From Conidiobolus incongruus B7586 (lineage: Eukaryota > Entomophthoromycota > Entomophthoromycetes > Entomophthorales > Conidiobolaceae): a stretch of DNA of 11,377 bases. This document shows, piece by piece, positions 1-7,249 of this stretch. A program made the position numbers and the translations under genes. How positions within the stretch are numbered: position 1 is the stretch's first letter; each line of letters opens with the position of its first letter. The notes under the pieces were generated by a model that saw only the letters and a list, made by a program, of their open reading frames with translations, was not told the DNA's origin and made no database searches. Location of the stretch: the NCBI GenBank assembly GCA_000697335.1, contig JNEM01006354.1, positions 1 to 11,377 on the forward strand, read 5' to 3'.

Positions 1-426
1 AGGGATTATAATGGTATATGCTATTCTTATTTAGTTCCTGAAGGAAAATCAATTAATAGTAAACTATATATTGCTTTTTTAAATAAAAGTATTTCTAATT
101 GGTGTTCTCAATATAATTTGAGAAGACCTATTATTTTGCATGATAATTGCAAAATACACAAATCTAAAGCTGTAAAAAACTTTCTAATTAAAAATAACTG
201 GAAAGAATTACCACATCCAGTATATTCCCCTGATTATAACCCATGTGATTATAATTGCTTTGGGCAATTAAAAAACCAGCTTGCAGGAAAGAAAATTTCT
301 GCAGGAAAATTTAATTGGTTTGTGAAACATCAAATTTCAGTCCTTAATAAAAAGAACTGTTTTTTAGGTGTTAGAAGTTTGCCAAAAGTATGGCAAAAAG
401 TTATTAATAATAAAGGAAACTATTAA
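1..426 (+). CDS. Mariner-family transposase, C-terminal part (5' end outside window)
   Basis: The frame is open from the first base, so the protein starts left of the window; 141 residues and a TAA stop are visible. It is the C-terminal half of a mariner transposase, the enzyme that cuts and joins the element's own ends. Visible landmarks in order are a DYNG motif at residues 2-5 (the usual W-x-G strand region), HDN with catalytic Asp48, SPDYNP, then CDY with catalytic Asp83, followed by a leucine/lysine helix and the typical C-terminal LPKVWQKVI...NGxY ending. Asp48 and Asp83 are separated by exactly 34 residues, the DD34D spacing that marks the mariner family. The first catalytic Asp is outside the window. 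No stop or frameshift interrupts the visible part, so this copy is young compared with its neighbour at 684-1196. TTG at 118 is not a true start, because homology continues upstream of it. Confidence 0.9.
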   Translation, partial: RDYNGICYSYLVPEGKSINSKLYIAFLNKSISNWCSQYNLRRPIILHDNCKIHKSKAVKNFLIKNNWKELPHPVYSPDYNPCDYNCFGQLKNQLAGKKISAGKFNWFVKHQISVLNKKNCFLGVRSLPKVWQKVINNKGNY

Positions 427-485
427 ATTTATATTATATATTTATTTTTATATATCATATATTCAAATGTTTATTTATTTTTAAT

Positions 486-517
486 CGCAAAAAATTCCCA
501 TTATTAAAAATACAGAG
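486..517 (+). repeat. Probable right terminal inverted repeat of the mariner element
   Basis: The last roughly 30 bases of the young mariner contain CGCAAAAAATTCCCAT and end in ACAGAG before a TA. The matching stretch in the old copy (about 1165-1196) keeps the TTCCCAT core. Conservation at the edge of both copies and the following TA suggest the terminal repeat. The left partner lies outside the window, so the inverted pairing cannot be confirmed here. Confidence 0.45.
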
Positions 518-683
518 TAATATAATTAAAAAAGGTTTTTATAGCAAATTATTATAATTGATAAATTTTAAATATTTTTATAAAATTCTTTAATAAAATA
601 TAAATTATAAATCTAGATTAAGCTAAATTAATTCTTTTTATAAATTCCTTTAAATAAGTGTTTTTTAAAAGTAATTACTAGTT

Positions 684-1196
684 ATTATAATAAATATAAA
701 AATTATATTTAATTTTGATTTAATTTTTGTTAGATAATTAATTAAAAATAAAATTGATATTTTTTTAAATAACACTTATTATAATTAATTTTATAATTTA
801 ATTTAAAAAAATATATTTTTTACATAAAATTATAAAAAAATATAAAGCTAAAGTTATAAAAATTTTTCTAATTAAAAAAGATTTTAAAAACCACCATATC
901 CAATATATTCTTTAGATTATAACCTATATAATTATATTTATTTTAAGCAATTAAAAAACTTTCTTATATGAAAGAAAATTTTTGCAGGAAAATTTAATTG
1001 ATTTGGAAATATCAAATTTCAGTCATTAATAAAAAGAACAGTCAAGTATTAAAACTTTGCTAAAAGTATGGCAAAAAATATTAAAAATAAAAAAAACTAT
1101 CAATTTTATATTATTTTATTATTTTTATATTTTATATATTAAAATGTTTATTTTTTTTTCAATGACAAAATATTCCCATAATTTAAATTACAAAAT
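684..1196 (+). mobile_element. Second, decayed mariner copy (same family and orientation)
   Basis: This stretch is colinear with 5-517 at a near-constant offset of 679 bases. Shared blocks include the region of the second catalytic Asp, the SPDYNP/CDY region (906-952 against 223-269), the segment GCAGGAAAATTTAATTG (984-1000 against 301-317), the TATGGCAAAAA word near the end of the frame, and the TTCCCAT terminal region. It is a broken coding remnant with many stops. In the 47 aligned bases of 906-952 there are 12 differences; 10 are C-to-T or G-to-A and 2 are transversions. Weak similarity may extend further left toward 530, but at most about 165 bases separate it from the young copy, so its 5' half is missing or displaced. 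Confidence 0.75.
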
Positions 1197-1198
1197 AA

Positions 1199-3155
1199 TA
1201 TTACTTAATTACTTTTTATATTTAAGATAAAAATAATTTAATTATTTTTTGATAACAGTCATTACATATACTATTAAGCTTTTCTCTAAAAATATAATCA
1301 TTATTGAATGACAATGAAATATAAATTGATAAATATACGATTTATATTAATTAATTATTCTTTATAGAATATTAATTTATATATATTATGATATATTTCT
1401 GGAAAAAATATAACACAATACAAATTAGAGATATTTCGTCAATTGATCAAATAACTATATAATTAGATATTTGGATATATATTACTAAATATTGGCAAAT
1501 ATTATCCTTATAGTTCACATTAAGAAAGATGCACAAAAAACAGATTGAATATTAACTTTGTGATAATATCATATTTAATAAATTCATTTATTAAGCCAAA
1601 AATTTGTGATAAATACACAATACTAATTGTCATTAATGTAAACGTACAAACACATTGAGATATTTAGTTATATTATTTCCATTTTGAAATATTTTCAAAT
1701 TGTGTACTTTTATCAAAACTAGTTCATAATTTTCGATAATATAAATCATATAATTCTGTTGATATAATATTAGACAGTATTTTATAATCTCATGATATAT
1801 ACTAAAAATAATCTTACATATACCTCAAAAATATTTTCCTATAAAAAACTATATTAGAATTATTTTTGAGTATTTGAAAATTCCTATTACTATAGATCCT
1901 CGCATATTTTGAATATCTCTTTCAAGAAATAAATTGTAAAAAATATTACGACTCAAATAGAATACCATTTATAGTTGTAAAATAGAAATTTTTGAAGTGT
2001 TTATCTTGGTATAGACAAATCAACAAATATTTAAATAAAAATTTGATTAATAATATAAGACTGATCGAATAATACTAGTAAATTCATATGATCTACATAA
2101 AAAGAGGTTTATAGTACAAAAATAAAAATTTTGAGATCTTTTTTATTCATTTTATCCCAAAATATCAACCATATTTGATCATATTCAAAATTGAAATATA
2201 GGAAAATAATTTGTCACATGTGTAAATTTAAATATAATATTATAACAATATATTTATATCAAAGCTCATGATCATTAAAAGAGAGAAAAATATAAAAAGA
2301 TCTAATTTGTAATATGAATACTTGGTAAAATTTTCCAGTTCCTAAAAATTCCGTAAATTTTGAAGAATTTTATATTGATAAGTTAGGATAAATATTCATC
2401 CATTCTCTTTGATTTTATTAAATTATAATTTCAATTCCAAATTTTGGAATTTAAAACTGTCAAATTTATATAGTTTTCATTGATAATTTTCCTATAACTT
2501 TAATAAAAATTTAATATCATTACTAATATTTTACATTATAGAACCTTAGCAAATTAATAGTGCAATATTAATAATATAATATAAAATTTTATTTATCAAA
2601 TATGTAATCAGAATTATGATAAATAATAAAATGTTATGATCTATCAAATCACTTCCAAATAAAATTGAGTCATGTGTGAAACATTTTAAATTAATTAATT
2701 CCAAGTTAAAATGGGAATATCTGATATGATTAATATACCTTTTATAATATTCGTTTAATTTCTGGATTGTATTTTTACATTTTATTTCCTTAAATAGACA
2801 AAATTGAATGAAATCCTGGATTATTGAAAATGATCTCTTTTGAAAAAAATATTTAATAAAAAATTGGTTAAATCTATTATTTATTAATATTTATTTCGTT
2901 AAATGCCTATATTAATGCTAATATTTTTTGTTATCTAATCTATATATAATAGTTTATGATATAATCCTTGTGATCAAAAGATAGACTTGAATGGATTCTG
3001 TGATTTGTCTCATCCAAATTTCCAATTAGGAACATAGCGGAATTTTCAAATTAAAATTTCAATAGTTAATCATATGATATAATTTGACAAAGATAAGTTC
3101 ATCAAAAATCGACTTATAAAAAAATGACTGAAAAATAAAAAAGGTAAGATCACTC
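1199..3155. other. AT-rich intergenic region, no gene recognised
   Basis: Stop codons are frequent in all six frames and no open frame of useful length is present. I see no tRNA-like structure, no clear inverted repeat and no protein motif. Occasional richer words (for example around 1890-2010 and 2930-3060) are too short to assign. The last 200 bases probably grade into the kinase promoter. Confidence 0.6.
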
Positions 3156-3160
3156 AATAC

Positions 3161-3192
3161 TACCTTCTTTTACTCTTTTCATCCCAACCTAC
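3161..3192 (+). promoter_or_regulatory. Pyrimidine-rich tract upstream of the kinase gene
   Basis: About 25 of 32 bases are C or T, in a background dominated by A and T with few C. The tract lies 120-150 bases before the first ATG. CT-rich blocks just upstream of transcription starts are common in fungal promoters of well-expressed genes; assigning this role here is inference. Confidence 0.4.
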
Positions 3193-3212
3193 AACTATTA
3201 ACTGTATATTAA

Positions 3213-3217
3213 CCAAT
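3213..3217 (+). promoter_or_regulatory. CCAAT box candidate of the kinase gene
   Basis: A CCAAT pentamer in the sense orientation sits 95 bases before the first ATG and just after the pyrimidine tract. CCAAT is bound by the HAP/NF-Y complex, which in fungi often controls mitochondrial genes. Position and context fit, but a single pentamer is weak evidence. Confidence 0.3.
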
Positions 3218-3311
3218 CTTTGATTTTAAAAAATTTCATTGTATAATTATTAAAATCATATAACTATTAAAATAAAATAACTCGCATATTTAACATTTTT
3301 TACTTTTATCA

Positions 3312-4326
3312 ATGACTTTATTAAACATCTTTCAAAAAACTAAACCCTTTTCTTCAAAATCCGCTTTCGTTTCCAACACCGCTGTGGCTTACAGTTCCTT
3401 AAGAAAGTTTACCTCTACTGGTGCCACCCTTAAAATGGCTCGCACTGTCGAAGGTAACTCTGTTAGACTCTTATTAATTGGTGCTCCAGTAAGTCTAAAT
3501 TATTTATTTTACTTAATATTATCTAATTCAAATTAGGGATCTGGTAAAGGAACTCAATGTGCACGTATTGAAAGAGATTTCGGAGTTGCTGCAGTATCCT
3601 CTGGAGATATTTTAAGACGCCACATTAGAGAAGGAACTCAGATTGGAAAAGAAGCTGAAAAAATAATCAAATCTGGAGGTAATAAAAAAATTTATTTTTA
3701 TTTTTAACTCTTTTTATTAATTATCTTTTAGAACTTATTCCCAACCAGATAATTTTGGAATTATTATTGAAAGAATTAGGTAACATCGAACAAAAGGTAA
3801 TTTATTTTATTATTATGAGATTTGTCATTCTTTAACATAAACAATAGCACTGGCTGCTGGACGGCTTCCCACGTAATGTAGAACAGGCTCAAAGTTTGCA
3901 AAGCCATTTCGAACCTCTTAATCAGCAACTTAATCTCGTTATTAACCTTGACGTACCTGAAGATGTTATTTTGGGTAGAATTTTAGGTAAATTGATATAT
4001 TTTTGAAAAGCAATAAATTCTAATCTAATTAAATTAATCTAGATCGCTGGGTTCATATTCCATCTGGTCGTGTATACAATTTGAGCTACAATCCACCCAA
4101 AGTCCCAGGAAAAGATGACATCACAGGCGAACCCCTATCTAAGAGAGATGATGATAAACCTGAAGTATTCAAAACACGTCTCGACTACCATAAACGCTTG
4201 ACTGAACCCTTGCTAGAATTCTATGATAAGCAAGGTGTTTTAGTAACTGTTAAAGGGGAAACTAGTGATATTATTTACCCTCAAATTCAAAACATTCTTG
4301 CTGAGAGTATGTACTCTCCACGCTGA
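3312..4326 (+). CDS. ADK2: Mitochondrial GTP:AMP phosphotransferase (adenylate kinase 3 / Adk2 type), five exons
   Basis: The spliced protein has 268 residues. Exons are 3312-3488, 3537-3678, 3732-3796, 3848-3986 and 4043-4326; the four introns are 48, 53, 51 and 56 nt, all GT..AG, with GTAAGT/GTAATA/GTAATT/GTAAAT donors. It transfers phosphate between GTP (or ATP) and AMP. Landmarks: P-loop GAPGSGKGT at 57-65 (Lys63), AMP-binding SSGD at 80-83, LIPNQI at 108-113, DGFPRN at 133-138, and a long LID domain at about 175-214 with HIPSGRVYN and NPPKVPG...TGEPL, which lacks zinc-binding cysteines. GETSDIIYP near the C-terminus strongly recalls yeast Adk2. Residues 1-46 contain no Asp or Glu and are rich in Ser, Thr, Lys and Arg, as in a mitochondrial presequence. 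Intron 1 splits the P-loop after Pro59. The gene is intact, ends in TGA, and uses CAA/CAG for Gln. An internal ATG (residue 42) could start a second, 227-residue form. Confidence 0.95.
3435..3437 (+). promoter_or_regulatory. Internal in-frame ATG, possible second start of the kinase
   Basis: This ATG is codon 42. It has A at -3 and G at +4, a strong initiation context, whereas the first ATG at 3312 has T at -3 and A at +4. Starting here removes the presequence and leaves 227 residues, about the length of AK3/Adk2 proteins that have no cleaved extension. Two products by leaky scanning, one mitochondrial and one cytosolic, are plausible but not shown. Confidence 0.45.
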
Positions 4327-4678
4327 TGAAGCTATACATTTTAGATGGAATTTGACTTTAACATATTGAACCAGTATTCTAATTTGTCAAGTCTATCAAA
4401 CCATTATTATTTTATCTGAAGTCTCTTTCTCACTGTCCAATTTGGTGATGATTTCAATTCATTTTAATCAATCGGATGTGACTTGATGTTGTATGATAAT
4501 CTATTAACTATCATTTAAACTAAGTTATCACTTACAAAGTTTTTATCTTTCCCCGATTCTTCCAATTAAAAATAACTAAGAAATTACGGTATTAAATAAA
4601 TTGCTAACATTTATAAACTTTATCATTCCAAATTATTTTATTATTTTATATATTATATTATATCTATTCATTTTTAAT
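4327..4678 (+). other. 3' flank of the kinase gene
   Basis: The first 230 bases after the stop codon have a more mixed base composition than the rest of the intergenic DNA and likely include the 3' UTR. After about 4620 the sequence becomes almost pure A and T. No further gene is visible. Confidence 0.5.
4595..4600 (+). terminator. AATAAA polyadenylation signal candidate (kinase gene)
   Basis: AATAAA lies 269 bases after the TGA stop, at the edge where the mixed-composition 3' flank turns into AT-rich sequence. The hexamer is expected by chance at this composition, so the call rests mainly on position. Confidence 0.3.
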
Positions 4679-5180
4679 AAATTTTATTTAAAAATATCTT
4701 TTTTATTTAATAATTTAAGATATTATAAAATAGTGAAAAGATGGTTGATTTTAGAATAATAAATCATACTTATGTGTCAGTGAAAATATATCTATTATTA
4801 TAATCATTGCCAAGAAATATGAATTTAACATTGTGATTATTTTATAAATATAGCTTATATTATTTTTATAATGGATATAAAATAATTAAAATAAATAATA
4901 TATTATTATTTGTCATATATATATATATTATTAACTATTATTTAAAATTGAATTAATTATTTATTCAAATTTCAAATTTTATTTAGAAGTTAATTTATTT
5001 AATTAATAATTTATAATTATATAATGAAAAGATAGTCGATTTTAAGATAAATCATACTATATGTTAGTTAAAATATATCCATAATAATAAATATTGTAAT
5101 TATTTTATAATTACAGTTTATATTATTCCTATAATGGATATAATATATTTAAAATAAAAAAGAATTTATCATTTATGAAA

Positions 5181-5204
5181 TATATATATATATATATATA
5201 TATA
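5181..5204. repeat. (TA)12 microsatellite in unit B
   Basis: Twelve perfect TA steps occur at the position where unit A carries only seven AT steps (4915-4928). Length variation at this site would be expected between strains. Confidence 0.85.
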
Positions 5205-5236
5205 GTATTAAATATTATTAAAAATTGAATTAATTA

Positions 5237-5242
5237 TTTATT
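5237..5242 (-). terminator. AATAAA polyadenylation signal candidate (GT14 gene)
   Basis: Read on the minus strand this is AATAAA, 76 bases past the GT14 stop codon. It overlaps tandem unit B. The position suits a short 3' UTR, but the hexamer is common at this base composition. Confidence 0.25.
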
Positions 5243-5317
5243 TAAATATAAATTTTAATTTTATAACAATTATTATTAGTATTATGTATTGTAATGATTT
5301 TAAAATATTAAATTATA

Positions 5318-6604
5318 CTAATTATTTTTAGGTAATTTATGGTCTTTCCAAGGTAGAAGGGTGGAATCTTCCTTCATGAATACCTCTTCATAAAGTTTGC
5401 GTTTTAAAGGATCACCAGGGTTGACCTTTCTGATGAAGAGAGCGGGTTCATCTTCATTAACAAACTTATCCCAGTCATCAACGCCAAGAGAGCATGGGCC
5501 TTTGCCAATGTGAGAATTCTTATACGTTGTACAGTTGAACCATTCAGTTCTGACAAAAATGGGCTGAACTTCCTCTTCTGTATATTGTTCAGGGTTAGGT
5601 TGCGGCCATCCAGTTAAATTCCAAGTATATGCGAAGGGCGAGTCCATCAGTAGGGTTGGGAAGAAGAATTCATCAGGTGCAAAGGTCTCTTTGTGGAATT
5701 CCAACCAAGCGCTGATTTTAGTGGTATATGTCTCCTTTTGAAACATCCAAGAAGTAAAGTCCTTACTGAGAATAAACCATTGAGGACCTTTATATACAAC
5801 GGCATTTCCGGGAGTGTTAGTCATTTGTGTACATTCTTCGTCCATACAGCGACCAAGTGTTTTACCACAAGTCATAATTGGAGGACTAAAGCGGTTAAGA
5901 GGATCATAATCGCAAGACCTCCAGAGGCCCTTTCTGCTGAAAACAAGGTTGGCTTGTGGGTGGAATTTAGACATGCGATCCTCAATAACTTTCATAGAAT
6001 GAATAGGATATGTGTTACCGCAAATGAGAATAGCGTGTTGCCATCTCTTATCTTCATCGGTTTGCTGATTGAGAGAGGCAGCGAGGTGAAGCAAGTGCAT
6101 TTCAGCATTTACTAAACTAATATCTCCCCAAATACCCTTGGTGCGGTTAGTAGCTACGACAACATTAGGATGATATCTGAAAGATTGCATAAGATTTTTC
6201 ATTAAAGAATCGGGAGCCTTTTTGTCCAAATGAATGAAATAATAATGGTGAGGTAAATATGCAACATCTAAAAATTCGTACAAACCTTCAACGCTAGCTT
6301 CATCGTGAACCAAAGCTAAGAAAGCGAGTCTTGCAGTTGGCTTAGGAACTAAATTAAATTGAGGACCGCTCATTCTTTGGATTTGGTCTTGGACTATTTG
6401 ACTCAAATCTGGGACGTCTATCTTTACAGAATTAATCTTAGTAGTTGCAGTCACTTGGTTCATAGATACAGTTTGAATAAGTAGAATACTCGATAGACCA
6501 ATGGCAAATAATATAAGAAGAATTAAAGTGATGTATAATTGGGAATGCAATGGATATAATGCATTGAGCTTGCGATGTACTGCTCGAAAATATCTTAATA
6601 TCAT
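5318..6604 (-). CDS. GT14 family glycosyltransferase (core-2/I-branching, xylosyltransferase-like), type II membrane protein
   Basis: A single exon encodes 428 residues. Residues 1-22 are basic, followed by one membrane segment at about 23-44, giving a short cytosolic tail and a lumenal catalytic domain, the usual Golgi type II layout. The 45-90 stretch looks like a stem. The Branch domain (PF02485 type) runs from about 92: LAFLALVHDE, YYFIHLDKKAP (121-131), GIWGDISLV (157-165), ICGNTYPI (194-201), KGPQWFILS (272-280) and FAPDEFFFPTLL (308-319). Glu312 in the PDE motif matches the catalytic base of this metal-independent family. Sequons at Asn153, Asn329 and Asn357 and seven lumenal cysteines fit a secreted-pathway enzyme. 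It probably adds xylose or GlcNAc to a glycan; donor and acceptor cannot be told from sequence. The gene is intact, ends in TAG, and is convergent with the kinase gene. No upstream in-frame ATG looks better. Confidence 0.88.
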   Translation of the reverse strand: MILRYFRAVHRKLNALYPLHSQLYITLILLILFAIGLSSILLIQTVSMNQVTATTKINSVKIDVPDLSQIVQDQIQRMSGPQFNLVPKPTARLAFLALVHDEASVEGLYEFLDVAYLPHHYYFIHLDKKAPDSLMKNLMQSFRYHPNVVVATNRTKGIWGDISLVNAEMHLLHLAASLNQQTDEDKRWQHAILICGNTYPIHSMKVIEDRMSKFHPQANLVFSRKGLWRSCDYDPLNRFSPPIMTCGKTLGRCMDEECTQMTNTPGNAVVYKGPQWFILSKDFTSWMFQKETYTTKISAWLEFHKETFAPDEFFFPTLLMDSPFAYTWNLTGWPQPNPEQYTEEEVQPIFVRTEWFNCTTYKNSHIGKGPCSLGVDDWDKFVNEDEPALFIRKVNPGDPLKRKLYEEVFMKEDSTLLPWKDHKLPKNN

Positions 6605-6904
6605 TTTGAATATAATATAAAATTTAGAATTGAATAATATAAATAATCAAATAAATACCCGAAATAAATAGAAAGAATATATGTATGAACAAATAAAATA
6701 AGATCTATATACAAAGTATCGAGATTGATGAATAATATTAAACTATGAGGTTATACAAATAAAAATGTTAAGTTGTTTAATAATTCCAATCTATTTACTC
6801 TCAAGATAAAGATCAGAATTATTTATATTTAAAACAACAATTGATTATCCTTTTAAGTTCTTATTATATTACCTTATTATAGCTCAAAATGAGAAAAAAT
6901 TAAT

Positions 6905-7235
6905 AAATTTTACAATCCTTAAATTGGTTTTAATTAGCATGTTTGGTTGGGTAGGAAATTTATTCAATGAACCAATGTAATTTCACAGTCAGCCAATCTG
7001 TGCAATTGTGGTTAATCAATTATTAAAATTCAAGCATCCTCCCATCACTGATCTTATGGATAGAGTTTGTTCTTGGATTTTTGATTGATTGCTTAATTCA
7101 AATATCATTAGAAATCAAAATTAAGTCAATTAAATGGAAAATAACTCTTCCTATATTCATAGTTTTTCTAATAGCACTTGGTACTGTGTAGAACCCCTCT
7201 TGGTGATACACTTGGCATGTTTAATAATTGCCTAA
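6905..7235. other. Higher-GC island upstream of the GT14 gene, function unknown
   Basis: Sampled 60-base blocks here are about 33-35% GC, against about 5% just to the right (7261-7320). One + frame is unusually open: 56 codons from 6810, a TAA at 6978, then 35 codons to a TGA at 7086, and later a 33-residue stretch. I recognise no protein in it. It could be the distal promoter or 5' UTR of the GT14 gene, a non-coding RNA, or a relic of a coding exon. Confidence 0.45.
6923..6997 (-). promoter_or_regulatory. Cluster of three CCAAT motifs upstream of the GT14 gene
   Basis: One CCAAT reads in the gene's sense (6923-6927, seen as ATTGG on the + strand) and two read opposite (6972-6976 and 6993-6997). 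They lie about 320-390 bases before the start codon and inside the higher-GC island. CCAAT boxes work in both orientations through NF-Y/HAP. Three in 75 bases is suggestive, but not proof of a promoter. Confidence 0.3.
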
Positions 7236-7249
7236 TATATTAGCTATTG

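Larger units (their letters stand above)
1..517 (+). mobile_element. Mariner (DD34D) DNA transposon, 3' part
   Basis: This is the right-hand part of a mariner element: transposase frame to 426, then about 90 bases of AT-rich 3' sequence. The end is placed at the ACAGAG around 512-517, followed by a TA at 518-519 that fits the TA target duplication of the family. The end also matches the point to which similarity with the second copy can be followed (about 1196). The left end and its inverted repeat are outside the window. Confidence 0.8.
4679..5260. repeat. Two-unit tandem repeat between the convergent genes
   Basis: Unit A covers about 4679-4973 (295 bases) and unit B about 4974-5260. Shared anchors in the same order are AAATTTTATTTA, TGAAAAGAT (4734 and 5025), AAATCATACT, AAAATATATC, TGATTATTTTATAA or TAATTATTTTATAA, the CTTATATTATT or GTTTATATTATT block, TATAATGGATATAA, a TA microsatellite, and AATTGAATTAATTATTTATT (4946 and 5223). 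Unit A holds about 20 extra bases in the middle, which makes it longer. The beginning of a third unit may be present at about 5250. No reading frame or inverted repeat was found in it, so its origin is unclear. Confidence 0.75.

Noticed and set aside
654-778. Inverted repeat ATAAGTGTT (654) and AACACTTAT (770), a possible MITE of about 125 bases
   Set aside because: The right arm lies within the segment colinear with the mariner coding region, and only nine bases pair well. Chance in AT-rich decay is the simpler explanation.
3489-3536. Continuation of the first kinase exon into a 74-residue protein ending at 3536
   Set aside because: That reading crosses a GTAAGT donor and ends exactly at the intron acceptor TAG; splicing restores the P-loop GSGKGT.
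5693-6115. Open frame of 140 codons on the + strand inside the GT14 gene
   Set aside because: It is antisense to conserved catalytic-domain coding sequence and its translation shows no recognisable domain.
7180-7225. tRNA-like word GGTTCTACACA on the minus strand within the higher-GC island
   Set aside because: It does not match the B-box pattern well, and no A box or cloverleaf stems were found at suitable spacing.
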